DNA from: Synechococcus sp. CC9616
GTDB lineage: Bacteria > Cyanobacteriota > Cyanobacteriia > PCC-6307 > Cyanobiaceae
Assembly: GCF_000515235.1 (NCBI RefSeq)
Contig: NZ_KI911558.1
Coordinates: forward strand, 1,133,918 to 1,197,917
Length of the DNA stretch: 64,000 bases
Direction of reading: 5' to 3'
Shown here: positions 57,405 to 64,000 of the stretch, piece after piece
How the letters are laid out: each line of letters opens with the position of its first letter
How positions within the stretch are numbered: the stretch's first letter is position 1
Notes under the pieces: generated by a model
The model's database searches: none
The model's input: the letters and a program-made list of their open reading frames with translations, nothing else
What the model was told of the DNA's origin: nothing
Program-made: the position numbers and the translations under genes

Positions 57405-58889
57405 TCAGCTTGATCGGCGGCTGATCAGCCCCTGAATCAGACAAACACCGAACAGCACCCGCAAGGGCAAATCCAGCCAGCGCACGTAACCCGTCAGGGC
57501 CTTCCGGGTTTGGATGTCTGCTGCTGCAACGCCTTCCTCTCCTGAAGGCAACAGCTGATCGACACGGCCATCAGCATGAACAACGGCCGTTGGCCCCGTG
57601 TTCGCCACGCTGAACAGATCCCGTCCCGTTTCGATGGCCCTCAGCTGTGCCAGGGCCAGAAACTGACGTTGGAGCAGATCTGGATACGGGTCGAGGTTGG
57701 CGATGGAGAGCATCCATTGGCCACCCTCAGCAATCGCCTTGGCCATCGACCTGCCATCACTGATCTCGTAGCAGATCGCCACTGCAGCTGGATCCGAGAA
57801 GCCTGTCTGCAGACGTGACGCTGGGCCTGGCATCACGCCCCCAACAGCGGAAAGACCGCCCGCCAACCCCTGCGGCAGAGGAGGAAGGGCCTCCCCCAGG
57901 GGAACGAGTCGATGTTTATCGAGCAGGGGCTCGGGCTGATCGGCATCAGGGCTGATCAGCAGAAGACTGCTGCGCAACTGGCCGTCTTGACGACGGAATC
58001 CACCCGTCAGCAGAGGCAGGGGCTGATCCTCGGAGGCAAACGTCCAGCCCGACGGAAACGTGCCTTCAGGAGCAACCAAGGCCTGGGCATCGAAAGCTCG
58101 TGCCGTTTCCAGGGCGCGCTGAAGAGCCTGTGGCAGGCGCCGTTGCTGTTCAGAGGCGAACTTCTCCCTCGTTGGGATCGCAGGTTGCCAACCTGCCAGG
58201 GACAGATCGCCTCGGGAGACCGGCGGACGAAAGAGCGCAGCGGCACCGAGCAGATGGGCGAGCAGGAGCGCCATCAACCAGATCACAGACCAGCTCACAG
58301 TGCGACGCAGGGCAAACCGCTGACGAAACAGCTGATCAAGCCCCCAGCCAGCTGCCAGCAACAGCACCGCCAACCCGCCGCTGCCGATCCAGCGACTGAG
58401 GCCTGCCAACGCTGGATCCAACGGCAGGACGCTCCCGCCGACGCCGATCCAGAAGAGGGGCCCGCCAGCCAGCCCCACTTCGATGAGCCCCCAGATCAAC
58501 GCCAGGATGAGCATCGACATCCCCGACAGCTCTTCTCTGCTGCCCGGTTGAGACGCCACCAGCCAGCGAGCTGCGTTTGACCAGATGGCCAGCAGAACCG
58601 CTGCCGCCAATCCACAGACCAGCCAGATCAGAATCGCGATGGGAAGGCTGAGCAGGGCAGACACGCCCATCCAGGTGAGGGGATGGAGCGCCAGCAGCCA
58701 GCGATGGCTCAGCAACACAGCCAGCAACCCCCAGATCGCTGCAAGGCGAGGACGATCGGCGATCCTCCACAGCAGCGCGAGGGCAGGGAGCATGGTCACG
58801 GGCCCAGCCGCTGCCGGGGAGAGACCCGCCAGCAATCCCCCTCCGATGGCCAGCCAGAGCGAGGCAGATCGGTGATCGCCCATGGTCAT
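57405..58889 (-). CDS. lnt: Apolipoprotein N-acyltransferase
   Basis: Adds the third acyl chain to lipoproteins in the inner membrane. About six N-terminal transmembrane helices precede a nitrilase-like domain with the triad Glu (VAPEGTFP), Lys (LLDKHRLVPLGE) and Cys (AICYEI); a final C-terminal helix closes the protein. It fits with the lipoproteins HtrA and RlpA in this window. ATG 58889 is chosen from three clustered start codons. Confidence 0.93.
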   Translation of the reverse strand: MTMGDHRSASLWLAIGGGLLAGLSPAAAGPVTMLPALALLWRIADRPRLAAIWGLLAVLLSHRWLLALHPLTWMGVSALLSLPIAILIWLVCGLAAAVLLAIWSNAARWLVASQPGSREELSGMSMLILALIWGLIEVGLAGGPLFWIGVGGSVLPLDPALAGLSRWIGSGGLAVLLLAAGWGLDQLFRQRFALRRTVSWSVIWLMALLLAHLLGAAALFRPPVSRGDLSLAGWQPAIPTREKFASEQQRRLPQALQRALETARAFDAQALVAPEGTFPSGWTFASEDQPLPLLTGGFRRQDGQLRSSLLLISPDADQPEPLLDKHRLVPLGEALPPLPQGLAGGLSAVGGVMPGPASRLQTGFSDPAAVAICYEISDGRSMAKAIAEGGQWMLSIANLDPYPDLLQRQFLALAQLRAIETGRDLFSVANTGPTAVVHADGRVDQLLPSGEEGVAAADIQTRKALTGYVRWLDLPLRVLFGVCLIQGLISRRSS

Positions 58890-58933
58890 CAATCCCCGCC
58901 AGGGTCATCCTGAAGCCAAGCCAACAGGTTCTA

Positions 58934-59266
58934 ATGGACGCCGGCAATCCTCTTCAGCAACTGCTGCTCCGCGGCCTTGGGACCACCACTCTGGTCGCAG
59001 AGCGCCTCAGGGGTGTGTCCCAGCAATGGGTGAGCAGCGGCCGACTAGATCCCAATCAAGCTTCCGCCCTGGTTGAAGACGTGCTCAAGGCCCTGCGAGG
59101 GGAAACCCCTGAGCTCGAAGAGCAGATGGAGAAAAACCTCGAGCGCAACCGCGATCACTTTCTCGAAGACATCGGAGTGGCCAGCCAGAAGGAGGTCGAT
59201 GAACTGCGTGGTCGCATCGATCGGCTCGAGCAGCAGCTCAGGAAGTCAGAATCACGCGAGAACTGA
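58934..59266 (+). CDS. Phasin-like helical protein, 110 aa
   Basis: The amphipathic N-terminal helix (LQQLLLRGLGTTTLVAERLR), a middle acidic helix and the closing coiled coil (EVDELRGRIDRLEQQLRKSE) match the layout of cyanobacterial phasin-like/DUF proteins. A polyhydroxyalkanoate or membrane-surface role is only an analogy. It is divergent from lnt and 8 bases before the FKBP gene. Confidence 0.8.
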   Translation: MDAGNPLQQLLLRGLGTTTLVAERLRGVSQQWVSSGRLDPNQASALVEDVLKALRGETPELEEQMEKNLERNRDHFLEDIGVASQKEVDELRGRIDRLEQQLRKSESREN

Positions 59267-59274
59267 ACTTCAAC

Positions 59275-59925
59275 GTGCGGGACATCTTGATCAGCTCAAC
59301 CGTCTGCGTGCTCTGCCTCCTGCTGGCGCTGGTTAGCCAACTGATCTCGCCTTCCACCGTGGTTGCTTCCACAGTGGTGGCTTCCACAGTGACTGCCTCC
59401 ACCACGACAGCTCCGGTTCAGGCAGCCGTGATCCAGCCAGAGCCCCCTCAGCAAGCAGGCCGGATCGAACTGGATCCCGATGACCCCAACCCAACCTTGT
59501 TCGCAATGGCTCCCGACAACACCACTCCCGACAACAACAACACCGCCGATGCATCCGCCCTTGGAGGACCTCTGGATGCCCCCGATACAACGCTGACGGC
59601 CAGCGGCCTCAGCATCACCGAGTTGGAAGTTGGTGATGGCGACGTTGCCAGTTCAGGCCAGACCGTGGTGGTCAATTACCGCGGAACACTGGAAAACGGT
59701 AAAGAATTCGACAGCAGCTACGGCCGCGGCCCCTTCAGCTTCCCGCTGGGTGCTGGTCGCGTGATCAAAGGCTGGGATGAAGGGGTGGCTGGGATGAAAG
59801 TTGGCGGGAAACGCCGGCTGGTGATTCCCCCAGACCTGGCCTATGGCAGCCGTGGGGCCGGTGGTGTGATTCCACCAAATGCCACTCTCATTTTCGAGGT
59901 GGAACTTCTCGACATCCGTAAATGA
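59275..59925 (+). CDS. FKBP-type peptidyl-prolyl cis-trans isomerase, exported
   Basis: A hydrophobic N-terminus (VCVLCLLLALVSQLIS) directs export; a Thr/Val/Ser linker with three 5-residue repeats (TVVAS, TVVAS, TVTAS) and an Asp/Asn-rich stretch follow. The FKBP domain (residues 110-216) has VVVNYRGTLENGKEFDSSYG, GRVIKGWDEGVAGMKVGGKR and PPDLAYGSRGAGGVIPPNAT. It acts in the lumen or periplasm. The start is GTG at 59275. It ends 35 bases before sodN. Confidence 0.95.
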   Translation: MRDILISSTVCVLCLLLALVSQLISPSTVVASTVVASTVTASTTTAPVQAAVIQPEPPQQAGRIELDPDDPNPTLFAMAPDNTTPDNNNTADASALGGPLDAPDTTLTASGLSITELEVGDGDVASSGQTVVVNYRGTLENGKEFDSSYGRGPFSFPLGAGRVIKGWDEGVAGMKVGGKRRLVIPPDLAYGSRGAGGVIPPNATLIFEVELLDIRK

Positions 59926-59960
59926 TCGGCAGTTAGGCTCTCGGCTAGCCACCTGTTCCG

Positions 59961-60434
59961 ATGCTGCGTTCGGCCCTTTCCGCCATCGTCCGCGCCCTCC
60001 CTGCATCCGTCGTTCATGCCCATTGCGACGGACCCTGCGGCGTTTATGACCCAGCCTCCGCCCGTGTGGCGGCTGAAGCTGTTCTGGCGATGACGAAGAA
60101 GCTCAAATCCCTTGAAGCCCCTGCCAATGGCGATGCCGCTGCCATGGCTGCCTACAACAACACCTTCTCTCGCTTCGTCGCGATCAAGGAAGATCAGGCC
60201 AAGGAAACCAAGAAGGAACTCCTGATTCTCTGGACGGACTATTTCAAGCCCGACCATCTGGCGACCTTCCCCGACCTCCACGACACCTTCTGGAAAGCCA
60301 CCAAGCTTTGCAGTGCCTGCAAAGTCCACATCGACCAGGGCAAGGCTGAGGAACTGATGGCTGCTGTGGAAAAGATCCACAACATGTTCTGGCAGTCCAA
60401 GGGCCGCAGTGATGCCTGGGTCACCGCCTCCTGA
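59961..60434 (+). CDS. sodN: Nickel superoxide dismutase
   Basis: A 157-residue precursor. A 20-residue propeptide is followed by the nickel hook HCDGPCGVYDP; after cleavage His1, Cys2 and Cys6 of the mature protein bind Ni. The rest is the four-helix bundle (AAEAVLAMTKKLKSL, TFPDLHDTFWKATKLCSACK). NiSOD replaces iron SOD in most marine picocyanobacteria, sparing iron. The cleavage protease gene sodX follows, and an 11-bp hairpin lies 58 bases past the stop. Confidence 0.98.
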   Translation: MLRSALSAIVRALPASVVHAHCDGPCGVYDPASARVAAEAVLAMTKKLKSLEAPANGDAAAMAAYNNTFSRFVAIKEDQAKETKKELLILWTDYFKPDHLATFPDLHDTFWKATKLCSACKVHIDQGKAEELMAAVEKIHNMFWQSKGRSDAWVTAS

Positions 60435-60469
60435 ATCATTCAGCACCGCCTGCAGCCAGCCTCAGGGAA

Positions 60470-60784
60470 CTGCTGCTGCTCGCCTGCCGTCGCCGTCGAC
60501 ACCTTCGTGTCGACGGCTTTTCAATGGCGCCAACCTTGATGCCCGGGGATCGGGTGCTGATTCGACTGTTATCGGACGATGCCCCGCTGCCAACGATCGA
60601 TTCGCTTGTTGTGGCCTGGCATCCCAATAAGGCCGAGACGAAAATGATCAAGCGGTTGACCAGCTGCAATCAGGGTCGCCTACTCCTGCACGGAGACAAC
60701 CCGTCGGAAAGCAGCGACAGCCGCCAGTTCGGTGCTCTGGAGCGCCGTCACCTCATCGGTGTCGTCACATCCATTGTTCGCTGA
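60470..60784 (+). CDS. sodX: NiSOD maturation protease SodX (S26 type), non-canonical start
   Basis: SodX trims the NiSOD propeptide. The S26 signal-peptidase signature is RVDGFSMAPTLMPGD with nucleophile Ser, and the general-base Lys lies in KMIKRLTS. The only ATG (60524) codes for the Met directly after the catalytic Ser, so starting there would remove it. The frame is open back to a TGA at 60410, with no ATG, GTG or TTG; CTG codons at 60416, 60431, 60470, 60473 and 60476 are the only near-starts. I list CTG 60470 as a guess. The region also forms a terminator-like hairpin. Confidence 0.85.
   Translation: MLLLACRRRRHLRVDGFSMAPTLMPGDRVLIRLLSDDAPLPTIDSLVVAWHPNKAETKMIKRLTSCNQGRLLLHGDNPSESSDSRQFGALERRHLIGVVTSIVR
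60492..60521 (+). terminator. Terminator-like hairpin inside the 5' part of sodX
   Basis: GCCGTCGACAC and GTGTCGACGGC form a perfect 11-bp stem with a CTTC tetraloop, followed at once by TTTT. It sits 58 bases after the sodN stop codon and ends at the catalytic Ser codon of sodX. It may terminate most sodN transcripts, letting a minority read into sodX, or protect the sodN 3' end. Confidence 0.75.
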
Positions 60785-60816
60785 TGACCTGTTCGCTGAG
60801 CACCTGTTGCAGCCCG

Positions 60817-61485
60817 TCAGAACACAACGGCTGAGGTTTTCTGCAGCCAGATCATCCCCGTCACGATGGACAGCCCCCCTGTGACGCCAACCAGGACTGG
60901 AAGACAACGCGCACCGGTGCGCTGGGTCAGCATTGACAAGGCTGCCGCCACCAGGAGCATGGCTGCAATCGAGCCGCCCAAATAGGCGAACAGGTAGATC
61001 ACAGCACCCAATGGGGGCAGCGCCAGGGCCGGAATCACAGCCAGTACATGGCTGGCACCGGCCAGGCCATGCAGGAGCCCCAGGCCGGAAGCGGCATGGG
61101 CATGGCGTCTGTGATTGCTCTGACCGCGAACGTGCAGGTGGAGATGGCGGTGTTGGCGCTCCCCGTCGTGATGATGCTCATGCGTGTGCAGCTCCAGTCC
61201 AAAGGCTGTGCGGATCGCAAGGGTGCCAACCACCAGCAACGACACACCCACAAACCATTCAGCCCAGGCCGACATGGCCTCCAGATGGGCCAGATCCTTG
61301 ATCAGCAGTGTCATCAAGGCCAGCAACACCACGCCCGCTGCATGACCAACCCCCCAGGCCAAACCCGATCGCAGCGCCTGCACCGGACGGTTCAAGGACA
61401 TCGGGGCCATGGCCACCAGGTGATCGGCTCCACCGACGACATGCAGCGCTCCGGCGGCAAACCCCGTCAACAGACTGATCAGCAT
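60817..61485 (-). CDS. sodT: Putative nickel transporter SodT (UreH/NicO-like)
   Basis: A 222-residue protein with about six transmembrane helices. The metal-site motif HVVGGADHLVAMAP (H-x5-DH type) lies in helix 1, and a second GLLHGLAGASHVLA repeats it. A His-rich cytosolic loop (HTHEHHHDGERQHRHLHLHV) fits Ni binding. In marine picocyanobacteria such genes beside sodN-sodX are proposed to supply nickel to NiSOD. It is convergent with sodX. Confidence 0.88.
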   Translation of the reverse strand: MLISLLTGFAAGALHVVGGADHLVAMAPMSLNRPVQALRSGLAWGVGHAAGVVLLALMTLLIKDLAHLEAMSAWAEWFVGVSLLVVGTLAIRTAFGLELHTHEHHHDGERQHRHLHLHVRGQSNHRRHAHAASGLGLLHGLAGASHVLAVIPALALPPLGAVIYLFAYLGGSIAAMLLVAAALSMLTQRTGARCLPVLVGVTGGLSIVTGMIWLQKTSAVVF

Positions 61486-61528
61486 CGAGCTTCTTCGCCA
61501 ACCATCAATTGTACAGGAGCGCTGAGGC

Positions 61529-62413
61529 TCAACCGTCGATCAGTGTTCGAAGCCCCGCCTCGACATCCTGCTGACGCATGAGCGCTTCTCCCACCAGAAC
61601 CGCCTTGGCCCCGGCCGACTGAACACGATCCAGATCGTTGCGCGTGAACAGACCAGATTCACTCACCAGCAGGGTGTCGGACTGCTTGAGCTGCTCTCCA
61701 AAGCGCTGCATCAAGCGCTCCGTAGTGGCGAGGTCGGTCTCAAAGCTGGCGAGATCACGATTGTTGATTCCGATCAGGGGAAATCCACCCAGCTGCAGCA
61801 CGCGCTCCAGCTCCTCGTCGTCGTGAACCTCCACAAGAACGTCGAGGCTGAGCGCTTTGGCTGCCTTACGCAGGTAATTCAGATCCTGGTCGGTGAGGAT
61901 TGCAGCGATCAGCAAGACGGCATCCGCGCCTGCTGCCCGAGCCTGATAAAGCTGATAGGGACTGAGGATGAACTCCTTGCAGAGCAGGGGGAGATCAACG
62001 GCCTGTCGCACATCCACCAGAACCTCAAAACCACCCTGGAAGAACGTCTTATCGGTCAGCACCGACAGGCAGCTGGCGCCGCCACTGGCGTAGGCGCGGG
62101 CAATCGTTACAGGGTCGAAGTCCTCACGGATCACACCTTTGCTGGGACTGGCTTTTTTGACCTCAGCGATCACAGCCGGCTTCCGCGTCGATGACCGGAG
62201 TGCCGCGATGAAATCTCGCGTTGGGGGCAGGTCCTGAATTTGTGATCTCAGCTTTTCAAGGGGAACCTTCTGACGCGCCACGTCGATTTCACGGTCCTTC
62301 TCCCAGACGATTTCCTCGAGGATGTGCCGAGGCTTCTCGTCATCGTGGGGAACGGCATATTCGAGATAGGCAACACGCACCTTGGGATTGGGGGGACGGC
62401 GACGGATCTCCAT
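61529..62413 (-). CDS. trpC: Indole-3-glycerol phosphate synthase
   Basis: Tryptophan pathway enzyme with a TIM barrel. Key blocks: [38 protein letters not shown] (catalytic Lys), [39 protein letters not shown] and [16 protein letters not shown] 62413 ([14 protein letters not shown]) is the family start; an upstream extension is rejected. It lies 22 bases after lpdA. Confidence 0.97.
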   Translation of the reverse strand: MEIRRRPPNPKVRVAYLEYAVPHDDEKPRHILEEIVWEKDREIDVARQKVPLEKLRSQIQDLPPTRDFIAALRSSTRKPAVIAEVKKASPSKGVIREDFDPVTIARAYASGGASCLSVLTDKTFFQGGFEVLVDVRQAVDLPLLCKEFILSPYQLYQARAAGADAVLLIAAILTDQDLNYLRKAAKALSLDVLVEVHDDEELERVLQLGGFPLIGINNRDLASFETDLATTERLMQRFGEQLKQSDTLLVSESGLFTRNDLDRVQSAGAKAVLVGEALMRQQDVEAGLRTLIDG

Positions 62414-62435
62414 GCTCAGATTCCTTAAAAACGAC

Positions 62436-63878
62436 TCAGCCGACGAGCTGGCCGGCGGCCTGCTTGTAGGCAACCTCCACCACTTCACTCAGGGTGGGGT
62501 GGGTGTGCACTTCCGTTGACAGCTGGCGCACGCTCTGGCGTCGTGCCACGGCATTGGCCACCTCCTGGATCAGATCGGCGGCATGGAGGCCATAGATATG
62601 AGCTCCAAGGACTTCACCCGATGATTTGTTGAACAGAAGCTTCATCAAACCATCGCTCTCCAGCTCAGCGAGTGCTTTGGAATTGGCCTTGAAATAGCTG
62701 CGCACAGCACCCAGCTGAAAACCCTGCTGTTCGGCCATCTGCTTGGCATCCACTTCGGTGAGTCCCACCGAGCTGATCTCGGGATGGGTGAAGGTGGCTG
62801 CGGGAATGCTGCGGTAATCAATCTGCCTGTCGTGGCCAAGAATGTTGTCGACAGCCACGGTGCCCTGGGCCGCTGCTGTGTGGGCCAACATCAGTTTTCC
62901 AGTGACGTCGCCAACGGCCCAGAGATGGGGGACGGGCTGACCGTTCAGCAACACCCGCATCGAGTCGTCGATGGGAACAAATCCGCGGTTGGTCTCGATC
63001 TGAAGCGCTTCAAGGTTCAGACCCTTGCTGCTGGGGACGCGTCCCGTGGCAACGAGAACAGCATCGACCTCCAAGGTCTCCACCAGCTCACGACTGTCGA
63101 AATCGGCCAGCTCAATCTGCACAGGACAGCCCGGGGTGACCTTGCGGGCGAGCACACCGGATCGGGCATCAATATCGCGACTGTCAATCAGATTCCGTCC
63201 GGCAATCTTGGCGATATCGGGATCAAAGGTCGGCATCACCCGATCCAGGGCTTCGATCATCGTCACTTCGCAGCCGAGCGCTGTGTAGACATCGGCGAAT
63301 TCCAGGCCGATGTAACCACTGCCGATGATGGCAATCCAGCGGGGCAACCACTCCAGGTTGATGGCTTCATCACTGGTGAACACCGTGCGGCCATCCGTCT
63401 CGATGCCGGGAGGGACGAAAGGGTCGGAGCCTGTGGCAAGGATCACGTCCTTTGCGCTCAGAACGCGGTCCACACCGTTCGGCTCGCGCAGACCCACCTT
63501 CTGTTCACCTTCCAGGCGTCCATGGCCACGGAGGATCGTGACACCGGCCCGTTCGAGGGCCTTCGTGAGGTTTGTGCGAATCGCCTGAACCAGCTGGTTG
63601 GCATGGTCAGCAATCTTTTGGCGTTCGAAGCGCACCGGGGCGGCATGAATGCCAAAACTGGCGAGATGCTTGTCGTCGGCCAGTTCACGCACCTTGCCGC
63701 TGGCCGCCAGCAGGGCCTTAGACGGCACGCAGCCTCGGTTCACACAGGTTCCGCCCATGTCCCGCGATTCGATGATCGCGGTCTTCAGACCGTGCTCTGC
63801 CGCGTGTTTCGCTGCGTCAAAACCGCCGTAACCGGCACCAATGATGATGACGTCGAAATCGAAACTGGCGTCGCTCAC
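62436..63878 (-). CDS. lpdA: Dihydrolipoamide dehydrogenase
   Basis: E3 subunit of pyruvate dehydrogenase (and glycine cleavage). The FAD site is [20 protein letters not shown], the redox disulfide [17 protein letters not shown], the NAD site [17 protein letters not shown], and the C-terminal active-site His-Glu pair [13 protein letters not shown]. The GTG start at 63878 overlaps the upstream methyltransferase stop (GTGA). Confidence 0.97.
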   Translation of the reverse strand: MSDASFDFDVIIIGAGYGGFDAAKHAAEHGLKTAIIESRDMGGTCVNRGCVPSKALLAASGKVRELADDKHLASFGIHAAPVRFERQKIADHANQLVQAIRTNLTKALERAGVTILRGHGRLEGEQKVGLREPNGVDRVLSAKDVILATGSDPFVPPGIETDGRTVFTSDEAINLEWLPRWIAIIGSGYIGLEFADVYTALGCEVTMIEALDRVMPTFDPDIAKIAGRNLIDSRDIDARSGVLARKVTPGCPVQIELADFDSRELVETLEVDAVLVATGRVPSSKGLNLEALQIETNRGFVPIDDSMRVLLNGQPVPHLWAVGDVTGKLMLAHTAAAQGTVAVDNILGHDRQIDYRSIPAATFTHPEISSVGLTEVDAKQMAEQQGFQLGAVRSYFKANSKALAELESDGLMKLLFNKSSGEVLGAHIYGLHAADLIQEVANAVARRQSVRQLSTEVHTHPTLSEVVEVAYKQAAGQLVG

Positions 63879-64000
63879 ACCGACTGCTGCGTTGAGGACG
63901 TCATTCTCGCCCTTCGACGCTCCAGCAACAGCGGAACAGCGGCGGCGGCAACATTCAACGATTCCACCCGTTCACTGTGGGGGAGCGTCACGGAATGACT
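63875..64000 (-). CDS. C-terminal end of a SpoU/TrmH-family RNA methyltransferase (partial)
   Basis: The visible 41 codons (VTLPHSERVESLNVAAAA, VPLLLERRRAR) contain the SPOUT motif 3 pattern ESLNV-x-x-A-A used for SAM binding and knot formation. The rest lies beyond the right edge. It overlaps the lpdA start codon by 4 bases. Confidence 0.8.
   Translation of the reverse strand, partial: SHSVTLPHSERVESLNVAAAAVPLLLERRRARMTSSTQQSV

Noticed and set aside
62784-63998. 404-codon plus-strand open frame
   Set aside because: Antisense to lpdA and the SpoU end; a shadow of GC-rich codon use.

Overview
The window looks like chromosome of a marine picocyanobacterium, most likely Synechococcus. Evidence: the nickel superoxide dismutase set (sodN, sodX, sodT), a CpeS/CpcS-type phycobiliprotein lyase, a Ftn2/ARC6 division protein, a ThiED-type thiamine synthase, and small families known mainly from Synechococcus/Prochlorococcus (DUF1651- and DUF3136-like). 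Most of the window is GC-rich and densely packed, with many stop/start overlaps of the TGATG or ATGA type. No IS element, CRISPR array, rRNA or prophage was seen. One tRNA (Ala, GGC) is present.

Layout. 1-5237 is an AT-richer block holding two paralogous large acidic Ser/Thr/Asp-rich proteins with RTX-like repeats, both on the minus strand; one runs off the left edge. 5398-15819 is core: dnaA, a DegP/HtrA lipoprotein protease, two arsenosugar-type glycosyltransferases, a GNAT-ABC exporter-hisG chain, gloB, a FutC-like ABC ATPase, ridA, and a GAF sensor. 15820-20900 is a second AT-rich accessory region of small secreted proteins, several of them broken, with a perfect 21-bp inverted repeat, a small nuclease, a secreted pentapeptide protein and a DUF1651 protein. 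20919-29001 holds tRNA-Ala, lexA with its own SOS-box-like site, argF, ftsH, an SRAP peptidase, a K+ channel, ribD and an AraC regulator. 29003-46840 carries GH116 glucosidase, cobL, DUF192, a degenerate response regulator overlapping nadK, pheS, surE, ribF, thiE-thiS, larB, a TrmD-IspF fused ORF, a phycobilin lyase, a PhyH oxygenase, rlpA and era. 46901-64000 carries a porin remnant, BI-1, phoH-rpsP-ffh, ftn2, pdhA, a sigma factor, mnmA, lnt, an FKBP, sodN-sodX-sodT, trpC, lpdA and the end of a SpoU-type methyltransferase.

How the genes work together. sodN-sodX with the convergent sodT form a complete nickel superoxide dismutase unit (enzyme, propeptide protease, Ni importer). pdhA and lpdA are two parts of pyruvate dehydrogenase. 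phoH-rpsP-ffh, the lyase-trmD/ispF-TIGR03792-larB chain and nadK-response regulator-DUF192 look like translationally coupled operons. lexA and the SRAP protein are DNA-damage functions.

The strongest leads are: (1) sodX has no ATG, GTG or TTG upstream of its apparent catalytic serine, and the same stretch is an 11-bp perfect hairpin followed by TTTT, so the sodN terminator or attenuator appears nested in the sodX coding sequence; (2) the pair of giant acidic paralogs; (3) the TrmD-IspF continuous ORF; (4) the perfect 21-bp inverted repeat; (5) neighbouring small secreted genes broken at homopolymer tracts.
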